NCBI GenBank assembly: GCA_030744435.1
Contig: JASLQO010000025.1
Span: 62,001 to 126,000, forward strand
Source: JASLQO01 sp002327525
GTDB taxonomy: Bacteria > Pseudomonadota > Gammaproteobacteria > Pseudomonadales > Azotimanducaceae
Length of the DNA stretch: 64,000 nucleotides
Reading direction: 5' to 3'
Positions 25,264 through 34,625 of the stretch are shown in pieces. The notes under the pieces are model-generated. The model searched no databases. It saw only the letters and a list, made by a program, of their open reading frames with translations, and was not told the origin of the DNA. Both the position numbers and the translations under genes were made by a program. Numbering within the stretch: the stretch's first letter is position 1; every line of letters begins with the position of its first letter.

Positions 25264-25569
25264 ATGAGTAAGAAACCGGCCCGAAATCACCCATGGCGTC
25301 TCGGCCTGTCCGGACCTGCCGCCTACGCTAATCGCAGCACCACTACTTGGCGCGGCTTCTTCCGTGGTCCGAACGAATCGGCACCGGTGCGCACCCTCAC
25401 GCGTGCGGAGATTGAGGAACTCGGTCTCGAGCTCAGCATTCCCGTGAAGGAGATCATGGAGGCCCGGCGCATGTGCCAGCAGGAGCATCCGGATCGCGGC
25501 GGTGATCCGATGGTCTTCCAGTACTGGAAAGAACGCCTCGACCGGCTGAAGCGACGCACCAAGCGCTGA
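25264..25569 (+). CDS. Small protein with DnaJ-like HPD motif
   Basis: A 101-residue basic protein. Its C-terminal half has the layout of J-domain helices II and III around the motif HPDRGG (His75-Pro76-Asp77), preceded by EIMEARRMCQQE and followed by YWKERLDRLKRR. The first 40 residues (PWRLGLSGPAAYANRS...) are unlike a normal J-domain helix I. So it may be a short or degenerate J-domain partner of DnaK, or the HPD may be accidental. A strong TATAAT box sits directly upstream. No operon partner. Confidence 0.6.
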   Translation: MSKKPARNHPWRLGLSGPAAYANRSTTTWRGFFRGPNESAPVRTLTRAEIEELGLELSIPVKEIMEARRMCQQEHPDRGGDPMVFQYWKERLDRLKRRTKR

Positions 25570-25692
25570 CCCACCCAGGGAATCTCTGCTCATTACTCGT
25601 TTGCTCAAAGGCTCTCCAGAATCCCTGCCTTGTGAGCGAGGCACCGGATCGGCTAGATTGATCCCCGAACGGGAGTTCGAGGGATACTGATC

Positions 25693-26145
25693 ATGTCGGA
25701 CGCCAAGCCGGATGACTGGGTGTCGGATCGCATTGCGCTGCAGGATGTCATGTGCCGCTACGCGGCCGCTGTGGACGAGCGCGACTTCGACATGTATCGA
25801 GCATGCTTCGCCGACGATGCCGAGATCGTCGGATTCACCAAGGAGACCGTTCACGGTGGCGACGCCTGGCTCGATTTCGTGAAAAACGCACTCGAAGGAC
25901 ACGACGCAACCCAGCACATGCTCGGTCCCCAGCTTGCCACCATCGATGGCGATCGGGCACACGCGCGTACCGACGTACAGGCGCTGCATTACCTGAAAGA
26001 CTCCCCGGGTTCGACCCTCACCCTGTGGGCCACCTACGAGACCGACCTCGCCCGTATCGAAGGCGCCTGGCGTATCACACGCCACCAGCTCGTTCCCCGC
26101 GGCACCCGTATCGACCCACCCGTACCTACCAGACAAAGCGATTAA
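25693..26145 (+). CDS. SnoaL/NTF2-like protein
   Basis: A 150-residue cytoplasmic protein of the NTF2-like fold: IALQDVMCRYAAAVDERDFDMYRACFADDAEIVG is the typical first helix and turn, followed by strands including ATYETDLARIEGAWRITRHQ. The Tyr and Asp residues in the pocket match those of ketosteroid-isomerase-type relatives, but a catalytic role cannot be proven by eye. It is followed after 12 bases by the ThDP enzyme gene; the two are likely co-transcribed, which would link it to that enzyme's substrate. Confidence 0.82.
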   Translation: MSDAKPDDWVSDRIALQDVMCRYAAAVDERDFDMYRACFADDAEIVGFTKETVHGGDAWLDFVKNALEGHDATQHMLGPQLATIDGDRAHARTDVQALHYLKDSPGSTLTLWATYETDLARIEGAWRITRHQLVPRGTRIDPPVPTRQSD

Positions 26146-26157
26146 TAAGCGAATCCC

Positions 26158-27789
26158 ATGAAAGTAGTTCAAGCCATCGCCAGGGCAATGAAAGAAGAAG
26201 GTGTGGAGATTCTCTTCGCCTATCCTGTCAATCCGCTAATCGAGGCGGCTGCCGCCGAGGACATCCGCACGCTCATCGTGCGCCAGGAACGCGTCGGACT
26301 GCACATGGCCGATGCCTACTCGCGCCTATCTTCGGGCGAGAAGATCGGTGTGTTCTGCATGCAACATGGCCCCGGAGCAGAAAATGCCTTCGGCGGCGTG
26401 GCGCAGGCGTACTCGGAATCGGTGCCCATTCTGGTCATCCCTGCGGGCTACCCTCGCCGATTGGCCCACTACTACCCCAACTTCAACTCCACCCTCAACA
26501 TGCAGCACATCACCAAGTGGGCAGAGCCCATCACCATGGGCCGGGCGGTTCCCGAGATCATGCGCCGTGCCTTTTTCCAGCTTCGCAACGGACGACCAGG
26601 ACCCGTTCTGTTGGAAGTGCCGATGGACGTGTTCGGTGACGACGTGCCCGAGGATTGGGTTTACACGCCGAGCTTCTCCACACGCACGGCGCCGGATCCT
26701 CGGGCCGTGGAGGAAGCAGCCGATGTGCTTGCGGGGGCTGAAAATCCGGTTATCTATGCCGGTCAGGGAGTGCACTACGCAAAAGCCTGGGATGAGCTGA
26801 GGGCTCTCGCAGAGACCTGGAACATCCCGGTCACGACGAGTATCGAGGGCAAGAGCGCTTTCCCCGAGAATCACCCCCTTTCACTCGGTTCAGGCGGACG
26901 CGCCAATCCACGCCCCGTGAAAGCCTTCCTCAATGAAGCAGACGTCATTCTCGGAGTGGGGTGTAGCTTCGCGCTCACCGGTTTCGGCGTGCCCATGCCG
27001 CGCGGTAAGACGATCATCCACGCCACCCTCGACCCCATGGATCTCAACAAGGATGTGGCGGCACAGCACGCGCTGATCGGCGACGCCAAACTGAGCCTCA
27101 TGGCTCTGAACACCGCACTGGATACCCACGACCGGGAGCAGGCCGAGGCCCGCTCTAGCGTGCCTGTCCGCATCGCCGAGCTACGCAACGCATGGCTCTC
27201 GGAATGGATACCCAAACTCACCAGCACCGGGACGCCCATCAATCCCTACCGGGTACTGTGGGAACTGAACCACCTGGTCGACAAACAGGCCACCATCATC
27301 ACCCACGATGCCGGTAGCCCACGGGATCAGATCACGCCGTTCTGGGAGGCGACGGAGCCGCTAAGCTACATTGGCTGGGGAAAGACCACCCAGCTGGGTT
27401 ACGGTCTGGGGCTCGCTATGGGCGCGAAGCTGGCTCATCCCGAAAAACTCTGCATCAACGTGTGGGGCGATGCCGCCATCGGTTTTACCGGCATGGATTT
27501 TGAGACCGCGGTGCGCGAGCGTGTTCCCATCATGTCGATTCTGTTCAACAACTTCTCCATGGCCATCGAGATACCGATCATGCCGGTGTCACAGGAGAAA
27601 TACGGCGCGACTGAGATCAGCGGTAACTACGCCGACATGGCGAAAGCCTTCGGTGGTTATGGCGAACGCGTTACCGATCCCGCCGAGATAGTGCCTGCAC
27701 TCAAGCGCGGCATCGAAGCCACCCGAAACGGCCAGCCCGTGCTACTCGAATTCATCACCGACAAGGAGATATCGATCTCCAACGAATGA
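26158..27789 (+). CDS. Thiamine diphosphate-dependent enzyme (acetolactate-synthase superfamily)
   Basis: A 543-residue ThDP enzyme with the three usual domains: PYR (residues 1-170) with the catalytic glutamate Glu44 in VRQERVG, a central domain (190-330) and PP domain with the ThDP motif from GDAAIGF (about 437) to NN (about 464). The ThDP activator residue and motif are intact, so it is likely active. It is not acetolactate synthase in the strict sense, since it lacks a regulatory partner and the central domain FAD signature is not clear. Lyases, decarboxylases and carboligases occur in this superfamily; the substrate is unknown. Confidence 0.85.
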   Translation: MKVVQAIARAMKEEGVEILFAYPVNPLIEAAAAEDIRTLIVRQERVGLHMADAYSRLSSGEKIGVFCMQHGPGAENAFGGVAQAYSESVPILVIPAGYPRRLAHYYPNFNSTLNMQHITKWAEPITMGRAVPEIMRRAFFQLRNGRPGPVLLEVPMDVFGDDVPEDWVYTPSFSTRTAPDPRAVEEAADVLAGAENPVIYAGQGVHYAKAWDELRALAETWNIPVTTSIEGKSAFPENHPLSLGSGGRANPRPVKAFLNEADVILGVGCSFALTGFGVPMPRGKTIIHATLDPMDLNKDVAAQHALIGDAKLSLMALNTALDTHDREQAEARSSVPVRIAELRNAWLSEWIPKLTSTGTPINPYRVLWELNHLVDKQATIITHDAGSPRDQITPFWEATEPLSYIGWGKTTQLGYGLGLAMGAKLAHPEKLCINVWGDAAIGFTGMDFETAVRERVPIMSILFNNFSMAIEIPIMPVSQEKYGATEISGNYADMAKAFGGYGERVTDPAEIVPALKRGIEATRNGQPVLLEFITDKEISISNE

Positions 27790-27825
27790 CCCACCAGCGG
27801 TATTAAACGGCCGCTCGAGCAGCTC

Positions 27826-28689
27826 TCAGGCGGTCGTGAGTTCCTCCAGAACCCCGAGATCGGGCACATGCGTCGCATCGAGTCGGACCGAATTGTGCGC
27901 AATCGCCACCACGCGGTCCGCACCTGCCTCTACAAACTGTGCGAGTCTCGTGCGCACAGCATCGATATCGCCCCACACCACCAACTCGTCCACCAACGCA
28001 TCGCTCGCGGCACCAGTGTAGTCGGCTTGCGAGAAACCCATGGAACGCCAAGCACGATGGTAGTTCGGCAGTGCGGTGTAAACGGCAATGGCCTTGCGGG
28101 CACGATCTCTAGCCTGATCCGGATCGGCGCACACATAAACGTGCACCACGAGATGAAGCGTGCAGCCGCCACCGAGCAGCCCCCGCACGGTGCTTACATA
28201 ATCGTGTGTCATTAGGTACACATTGGCACCATTTGCACGCGCGGCAGCCACTTCCAGCAGTTTTGGGCCGTGGGCGGCCAGATACACCGGCGGCATGGCG
28301 GCATCGACATTGACGGGGGCTGCCTCCATGGCGTCGAAGTAGCGATTCAGCATCCGCACGGGTGGCTGCCACTCGTGGCCGCGTAGTGTATTGCCCTGGG
28401 TATTGGAGACGCCAAGGCCCAGATCGAAACGCTCACCGTGCAGATCTACCAGCGACAGTGCGGCGGTCTTCGTCGCCATCGCATCACGCGCGTAGACATT
28501 GGCGATCCCGGTGCCGACACGTATACGTTCGCTGCAATACAGCAGCGTCGATGCGGCCACGAACGGATCACGGCCGAATATCTCCGGAACCCACACTCTG
28601 GACAATCCGGATGCATCCAACTGCTTCCCATATGCGCGCAGCACCTCAAGGCTCATACCGTCCGTGTTCAGAAGCAGTCCGATATCCAT
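27826..28689 (-). CDS. LLM-class flavin/F420-dependent oxidoreductase
   Basis: A 287-residue luciferase-like TIM-barrel protein. The pieces DIGLLLNTDG, VWVPEIFGRDPFVAAS, IRVGTGIANVYARD, FDLGLGVSN and AAHGPKLLEVAA are typical of LLM enzymes with F420 or FMN. It is convergent with the ThDP gene. It is shorter than the LLM protein at 14038 and only distantly similar. Substrate unknown; with the PPOX and deazaflavin-type proteins elsewhere in the window it points to F420-type chemistry or FMN analogues. Confidence 0.85.
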   Translation of the reverse strand: MDIGLLLNTDGMSLEVLRAYGKQLDASGLSRVWVPEIFGRDPFVAASTLLYCSERIRVGTGIANVYARDAMATKTAALSLVDLHGERFDLGLGVSNTQGNTLRGHEWQPPVRMLNRYFDAMEAAPVNVDAAMPPVYLAAHGPKLLEVAAARANGANVYLMTHDYVSTVRGLLGGGCTLHLVVHVYVCADPDQARDRARKAIAVYTALPNYHRAWRSMGFSQADYTGAASDALVDELVVWGDIDAVRTRLAQFVEAGADRVVAIAHNSVRLDATHVPDLGVLEELTTA

Positions 28690-28738
28690 GCGATCCTCCT
28701 AGTGCTACATTGCTACGTTTGAGGAAGAGCATATCAGT

Positions 28739-29131
28739 ATGAAGCTTCTGCGTGCCCTGGCCGTTTTATTCGGAACCTGGATTGCGCTGTCTGCCGGAAC
28801 GGTAGCGGCAGAAGTGCACGAATTGCGGATCTACACTGCTAACGAGGGTAAATTCGAAGCCCTGCATGAGCGCTTCCGCGATCACACGATGGCCTTGTTG
28901 GAGAAGCACGGCATGCGCAACGTCGCCTACTGGGTGGACGTACAAACACCGAATACACTCGTTTACATCATTGCGCACGAGAGCGCAGGGGTAATCGAGT
29001 CCAACTGGAAGGCTTTCTTTGACGATCCCGCTTGGCAGGCTGCATATCAGGCGTCCATCGCCGAGGGTGCGCTGGTGGCCAACATCGACAAGCGCTTTCT
29101 TTCCGCCACGGACTACAGCCCCGCGCGCTGA
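28739..29131 (+). CDS. Exported NIPSNAP-family protein
   Basis: A 130-residue protein with a Sec signal peptide (AVLFGTWIALSAGTVAAE). The mature part starts with VHELRIYTANEGKFEALHERFRDHTMALLEKHGM, the standard NIPSNAP beginning, a ferredoxin-like (dimeric alpha/beta barrel) fold. Function of bacterial NIPSNAP proteins is poorly known. It is followed after an 80-base gap by the DUF5916 protein; whether they share a promoter is unclear. Confidence 0.85.
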   Translation: MKLLRALAVLFGTWIALSAGTVAAEVHELRIYTANEGKFEALHERFRDHTMALLEKHGMRNVAYWVDVQTPNTLVYIIAHESAGVIESNWKAFFDDPAWQAAYQASIAEGALVANIDKRFLSATDYSPAR

Positions 29132-29213
29132 GTAGACACACCAAATTCAGGCATCTGCTTCCGGAGACGGCTTCACTGCGGTAACTTAATAGGTTTTGTT
29201 GATCGGTTTAACG

Positions 29214-31454
29214 ATGCCGCCCTCCCCCATAACCGGTGCCCGAGCCGGACGGTCTATTCTCGTCTGCGTGATCCTCCTGGGTTGCGCAGTGCCCGGTGCC
29301 CTGGCAGCCGGGCTGTCCGCCCCCGAACGCGGCGCGGCGCAGGCAAGCGCATCCGCACTCGACTCCACACCGATCATCGACGGCAACATAATCGGCGATG
29401 CCGCGTGGCGCGGCGTTCCCGCCATCCAAGGATTCTGGCAAGTACGTCCCGATGAGGGTCGGCCGGCAACGCAGCCGACATCAGTCTACGTCGGCTACAC
29501 CTACGATGCACTGGTGATCGGCGTCATTTGCTACGACGAAGAGCCGGACCAGATCATCGTCTCAAACACGAAGCGTGATTCGTCACTGGATGACACCGAT
29601 AACTTCCAGATCATCCTCGACGGGTTTCTGGATCGCCAAAACGGACTCGTGTTCGGAACCTCACCGGCCGGTGTGCAATACGATGGTCAGGTGATCAAAG
29701 AGGGCGCCGGCCGCTTCGGATCCGGCGGTGGCGGCTTCAATCTCAACTGGGATACCAACTGGGAAGTGCAGACGCGCCTCATCGACACGGGCTGGAGTGC
29801 CGAGTTCTACATCCCATTCAAATCTCTGCGCTATAGTGGGGCCGAGGTCCAGGACTGGGGTATCAACTTCCAGCGCTCCATTCGACGCAACAACGAAGTT
29901 GCCTACTGGGCGCCGCTCGACCGGCAACACAACCTCTACCGCGTTTCCGATGCGGGTACTCTCACCGATCTTCGAGTCCCCCCGCAACGCAATCTGAAGT
30001 TCACTCCCTATGCACTCGGTAAGGTCGAGCGGGGCGGAGGCCTCGACGGCACACACAGTGAAGAAGAGTTCGGTTTCGATCTGAAGTATTCCATCACCCC
30101 GAGCCTCACGCTGGATGTGACCTACAACACCGATTTCGCTCAGGTAGAATCGGACGAACAGCAGGTCAACCTCGACCGGTTCAGTCTCTTCTTTCCCGAA
30201 AAGCGGCCCTTCTTCCTCGAGAACGCCGGCCAGTTCTCGGTTGGCACACCCAGGGAGGTGGAACTCTTCTTCAGCCGCCGCATTGGCGTCGGCTCCAGCG
30301 GCGAACCTATCCCCATCGTCGGGGGCGTACGCCTGTCCGGCAAGGTCGGCAAGCGCACCAACGTAGGTTTCCTGCAGATGCGCACTGAGGATGTTCGCGG
30401 CGCTACGCCCCGCAATGATTTCACGGTGGCGCGGGTGAACCAGGAACTCGCCAATCGCTCTTCCATCGGCGCAATGGTTGTCAACCGCGAGGGAGACGGC
30501 AGTCTCACTGGGCACGGCCAGGACGACTACAACCGAACCTACGCCATCAACGGCCGCTGGGGCATTGGCGATGAGTTGACTCTGCAGTCGTATCTGGCGA
30601 AAACCGATTCACCGCACCTGTCCGGGGATGACCATGCCTTTTCCCTGCGCAGTCTTTTCAGCTCCACCCGCTGGTCATCCATACTGGGCTATACAGAGGT
30701 AGGCGAGAACTTCAATCCGGAGGTCGGATTTCTCGCTCGTAAAGGCTACCGCAAATATGAGGCTTTTCTGCTGCGCCGATATCGCCCCGAAAACCTGTGG
30801 GGGCTGTTCGAACTGCGCCCGCATGTCGCCTATTACGGATACTGGGACTTCGACGGCTTTCAGGAGACCGGCTGGCTGCACGTGGACAACCACTGGGAAT
30901 GGAAGAGTGGATTGGAGATCCATACCGGTATGAATTTCACGCACGAGGGAGTGAAGAACCCATTCGAGATCGTTTCCGGGATATTCGTCCCGGCCGGAGA
31001 GTACGACAACGAGGAAATCAGCATCACCCTCTCCACGGACCGTGGCGCCCCGCTCAGCTTCGAGCTCGATACCAAGGTTGGCGGCTTCTTCAGTGGTGAC
31101 CGTGTAGCATTGAAAACCACCTTGCGTTACCGCATCGGGGACACCTTCACCTCGGAACTGTCCTGGAACTACAACGACATCGACCTCGACATTCCCGATG
31201 GAGATTTCAAAGTGAACCTCGGCCGCTTGAAACTCTCCTACTCGTTCACACCGAAGATCTCGTTACAGGCGCTCATCCAGTACAACGAACTCGAAGACAC
31301 AGTGGCAACCAACCTTCGCTTCGCATGGCTACAGTCCGCGAACGCTGGGCTCTACCTGGTATACAACGAAATTGACGACGACAGCATCGGCGCACCTTCC
31401 GAAGTGCGGCGCGAGTTCATCCTAAAGTTCAGCTACATCTTCGACGTTCTCTGA
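29214..31454 (+). CDS. CBM9-like + DUF5916 outer-membrane protein
   Basis: A 746-residue protein: signal peptide (about 1-31), a beta-sandwich like carbohydrate-binding family 9 (about 45-240, with YVGYTYDALVIGV and DNFQIILDGF), and a DUF5916 region to the end made of alternating strands, ending in FILKFSYIF, a pattern typical of outer-membrane barrels. The segment FFPEKRPFFLENAGQF is a hallmark of DUF5916. Members occur beside TonB receptors and hydrolases and are thought to handle polymers or surface ligands; the true role is unknown. The ATG at 29214 gives the signal peptide; the ribosome site is weak. Confidence 0.85.
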   Translation: MPPSPITGARAGRSILVCVILLGCAVPGALAAGLSAPERGAAQASASALDSTPIIDGNIIGDAAWRGVPAIQGFWQVRPDEGRPATQPTSVYVGYTYDALVIGVICYDEEPDQIIVSNTKRDSSLDDTDNFQIILDGFLDRQNGLVFGTSPAGVQYDGQVIKEGAGRFGSGGGGFNLNWDTNWEVQTRLIDTGWSAEFYIPFKSLRYSGAEVQDWGINFQRSIRRNNEVAYWAPLDRQHNLYRVSDAGTLTDLRVPPQRNLKFTPYALGKVERGGGLDGTHSEEEFGFDLKYSITPSLTLDVTYNTDFAQVESDEQQVNLDRFSLFFPEKRPFFLENAGQFSVGTPREVELFFSRRIGVGSSGEPIPIVGGVRLSGKVGKRTNVGFLQMRTEDVRGATPRNDFTVARVNQELANRSSIGAMVVNREGDGSLTGHGQDDYNRTYAINGRWGIGDELTLQSYLAKTDSPHLSGDDHAFSLRSLFSSTRWSSILGYTEVGENFNPEVGFLARKGYRKYEAFLLRRYRPENLWGLFELRPHVAYYGYWDFDGFQETGWLHVDNHWEWKSGLEIHTGMNFTHEGVKNPFEIVSGIFVPAGEYDNEEISITLSTDRGAPLSFELDTKVGGFFSGDRVALKTTLRYRIGDTFTSELSWNYNDIDLDIPDGDFKVNLGRLKLSYSFTPKISLQALIQYNELEDTVATNLRFAWLQSANAGLYLVYNEIDDDSIGAPSEVRREFILKFSYIFDVL

Positions 31455-31539
31455 AACAGGGTTGTCCACGAGGTGTATGACATATCGATACCCCCTACGA
31501 CGAGGATGACGAGACATCCGTCATCGCTCTTTGCAACGA

Positions 31540-31860
31540 AGTGTTTCCAGACGAACCGTCGCGAGCATCAATGTTGGTGCGAGCGGTCATGTCCGCGTTT
31601 TCGTTGAAGTATCGAATGCCGAACTGCCTGTGGATACCGGTGTATGTGAAACAGACACCGTGACAGGTGAATGCCTGAATCCTGCGACCTACAGCGCCAG
31701 GTTGCTGGTCGAACCGTTCAGTACACCGACCTTTGCCGTATTTGTGACCGCTACGGGTGACATCGCACCAAATTCGGCTGAAAATCACCTGTTCGTAAGG
31801 TTCCGCGACGCCGTCGACAAGCTGCGAGGAGCAACCAGCATCGCCGTCTCTACGCACTGA
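31540..31860 (+). pseudogene. Orphan C-terminal beta-domain related to the S8 protease tail
   Basis: A 107-residue stretch matches the C-terminal domain of the protease encoded at 32043-34625: INVGASGHVRVFVEVSNAEL, C-x-x-D...CLNP, then STPTFAVFVTATGD, and RGATSIAVS at the end. The pattern Cys-x(8)-Cys followed by NP and TPTF-x-VF is the same in the protease, this fragment and 42786-43115. No start codon with ribosome site or signal peptide precedes it. It looks like a piece left from another large surface protein. Confidence 0.6.
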
Positions 31861-32042
31861 TCACATGCCGGGCAGCCCGAAGTCTCTTCTCGGCTGCACC
31901 GGCACAGACATTCTCACCGGGGCACCGATCCGGACGGAATTGGTGCAACAACTCAGCGGCGCGTGCGCTTCCACAACGGAAGTTCCTGCGGCCAGAGCGC
32001 ACATCGAGGTGAACCAAACGCCAGGCGGCGTTTCTAAACACT

Positions 32043-34625
32043 ATGCCTGTCCTCAGATGCCGCTTATCAATTCTCAACACACTCGGCCTGGTGCTTGGCG
32101 CCGTGCTGGTGAGCTCTGGCGTACTCACCGCCAATGCTGCACAAGGCGTGCGCCACATCGTTCAGTTCACCTCCAACGCCGGGGAAATCGACGCGAGGTC
32201 GGTGAATGCGCAACGCAACCACCAAACCCTCTCGGAAGCGGACATCAACATCATTTTCGAGTTGCCTGCCCGCAGCGCCTATTCTGCTCTGCTGAAACCT
32301 GATCAGGTGGAAGCACTGAGACGCAGGCCGGACGTACGACTAGTCGAACGCGATCCTCCCCGCTACCCCATGGCGGAGATCACACCGCTCGGCATCAGCC
32401 AGATAGGCGCCGTCAACGTACCCTATGCCGGAGATCCAGGAATAGAAGTATGCATCGTGGATAGCGGGTATGACCTCGGTCACCCGGATTTACCAGGCGG
32501 ACCGCGCGTGACGGGCACCAGCACGTCGGCTGGTAACTGGTTTCAGGACGGATCAGGCCATGGTACTCACGTCGCCGGCACCATCCTTGCGCTCGGTAAC
32601 GACATCGGCGTGCGAGGAGTGATCGACGAAGGCGATTTCAACATCCACATCTACCGCATCTTCGACGACGAGGGAGATTCGGTGCCATCCTCCACCGTCG
32701 TCGCCGCGGTCGATGCCTGCGTTGCGCGCGGCGCCGAGGTCATCAATCTCAGTCTGGGGTGCTCCGGGAATGACTGCTACAGCGTCTTCGAGCGTCAGGC
32801 GTTTGACGACGCCTGGGCGGCGGGTGTGCTGTCTGTTGCCGCTGCCGGTAACGATGGCACCACGCAACGCCACTACCCCGCAGCCTACGAATCGGTAATC
32901 GCGGTAGGTGCAATCGACAGTGCGAATTTGCCGGCCGACTTCACCCAACGTTTTACCGAGGTCGAACTCGCCGCCCCCGGTGTTAGCGTGCTCTCGACGG
33001 TACCTGCCGGAACCGGTCTCAACGCCAATGTGTCCGTTGCATCGACCGGTTTCGACAGTGTCCCGCTGGAGGGTTCTGCATTCGGCTCCGCTTCGGCGGA
33101 GCTGGTTGACTGCGGCCTCGCCGGCACCGTCTGCCAGGGTGTTTCGGACAAGATCTGCCTTATCCAGCGCGGCACGTTCTTGTTCCGGGACAAGGCCGAA
33201 AATTGTATGGATGGCGGCGGGATCGGTGCCGTCATCTACAACCACAGTCCTGGCATTTTCATCGGAACCCTGGGCGAATTGCAGGCGCCCATCCCGGTGG
33301 TGGGGGTCTCGGACAGCGATGGTGCGACGCTGCTGACCCTGCTCGGCCAGAACGCCACCGTGTCTGTCGGAACTGACGACTACGACCGTAAAAACGGCAC
33401 TTCCATGGCCACGCCCCATGTCAGCGGTGCCGCGGCGCTGATATGGGGACATGAGCCCACACGATCCAATGCCGACATCCGAACCGCACTGCGCATTAGC
33501 GCGTTGGACGTAGACGCACCGGGTCGCGACGCCGCTACCGGTTTCGGCCTGGTGCAGGCAGGTGCCGCGCTGACCGCGCTCACCGGAGACCGGGACGGCG
33601 ATGGCGTCACCGACACGGCAGATAACTGCCCGCACACCGCAAACGCCAGCCAGGCTGATCTCGATGCGGACGCGCTCGGCGATGTATGCGACGACGACGA
33701 CGACAACGATGGCATGCGCGACACGTACGAGCTGGACAACGGGCTGAACCCGCGTACCGATGATGCGATGGCAGACGCCGACGGTGACGGTTTCAGCAAC
33801 CTGGCGGAAGCACTCGCCAACAGCCTTGCCAGCAGCGGCGCATCGGTGCCGGACAATACACCCAACCCCCTGCTCGCCGCCTCCGTATTGCCTACGAGCC
33901 GTTCGGCACGCGTCGGATTGCCGGTCACCGCCTTTGCCACGCTCATCAACGCCGACCCCGACAACACCATGGCTGCTTGCGCCCTCAGCCCTCAAGCTCC
34001 GATTAGCGCCAGCTACGGTTTTGTGGAAACCGACCCTATGACGAACGACATAATCGGCTCTCTCAACCAGCCTGTCGCCATCGCCCCGGGTCAGGCCGGG
34101 ACCTTTCTTTTTTCTCTCACACCAAACGCCGTATTCGAATCCACGGATATCGTTCTACGCTTCACCTGCGAAGGTCAGGGTCCCGCGCCAGTGGTCAGAG
34201 GACTCAATACGCTCAATGCATCAGCGTCCTCCGAGCCGGTGGCGGATGTCGTCATGCTGGCGAGCACACCGACACAGGACGGCATAGCCAATCTCGCCCC
34301 CACGGGTGTGTTCGCCGTGGCAGCGGCCAACGTGGGGCGCGCGGATACGCTCACCGCCACAGCTCATACCGACGCACCGCTGCCACTCACCCTGACACTT
34401 TGTCAATCCGACCCCGCGACGGCTGCCTGCATCAACCCCACTACACCCGCGGCCACGACGACGCTCGCCATCGACGCGGCCGGCACTCCCACGTTCTCGG
34501 TTTTCATCGACAGCGAAAGTCAGATCCCCTTCGATCCGGCGATCAACCGCGTGCAAATCACGCTGCGCGACACTGGTGGTGTCGTGCGTGGTTCCACCAG
34601 CGTGGCCGTGCGCACTAGTCCGTGA
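32043..34625 (+). CDS. Secreted subtilisin-like (S8) serine protease with PA and thrombospondin-3 domains
   Basis: An 860-residue exported protease. After the signal peptide comes an inhibitor-like prodomain (to about 115), then the catalytic triad: Asp140 in IVDSG, His173 in GHGTHVAG, Ser454 in GTSMATPH. A PA-type domain (about 330-440) is inserted between His and Ser, as in many secreted subtilases. Calcium-binding thrombospondin type 3 repeats follow (about 518-580, DRDGDGVTDTADNCP and similar), then beta-domains to the C-terminus. The last domain recurs as fragments at 31540 and 42786. It likely degrades proteins outside the cell. The gene's last 11 bases overlap the convergent hydrolase. 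Confidence 0.92.
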   Translation: MPVLRCRLSILNTLGLVLGAVLVSSGVLTANAAQGVRHIVQFTSNAGEIDARSVNAQRNHQTLSEADINIIFELPARSAYSALLKPDQVEALRRRPDVRLVERDPPRYPMAEITPLGISQIGAVNVPYAGDPGIEVCIVDSGYDLGHPDLPGGPRVTGTSTSAGNWFQDGSGHGTHVAGTILALGNDIGVRGVIDEGDFNIHIYRIFDDEGDSVPSSTVVAAVDACVARGAEVINLSLGCSGNDCYSVFERQAFDDAWAAGVLSVAAAGNDGTTQRHYPAAYESVIAVGAIDSANLPADFTQRFTEVELAAPGVSVLSTVPAGTGLNANVSVASTGFDSVPLEGSAFGSASAELVDCGLAGTVCQGVSDKICLIQRGTFLFRDKAENCMDGGGIGAVIYNHSPGIFIGTLGELQAPIPVVGVSDSDGATLLTLLGQNATVSVGTDDYDRKNGTSMATPHVSGAAALIWGHEPTRSNADIRTALRISALDVDAPGRDAATGFGLVQAGAALTALTGDRDGDGVTDTADNCPHTANASQADLDADALGDVCDDDDDNDGMRDTYELDNGLNPRTDDAMADADGDGFSNLAEALANSLASSGASVPDNTPNPLLAASVLPTSRSARVGLPVTAFATLINADPDNTMAACALSPQAPISASYGFVETDPMTNDIIGSLNQPVAIAPGQAGTFLFSLTPNAVFESTDIVLRFTCEGQGPAPVVRGLNTLNASASSEPVADVVMLASTPTQDGIANLAPTGVFAVAAANVGRADTLTATAHTDAPLPLTLTLCQSDPATAACINPTTPAATTTLAIDAAGTPTFSVFIDSESQIPFDPAINRVQITLRDTGGVVRGSTSVAVRTSP

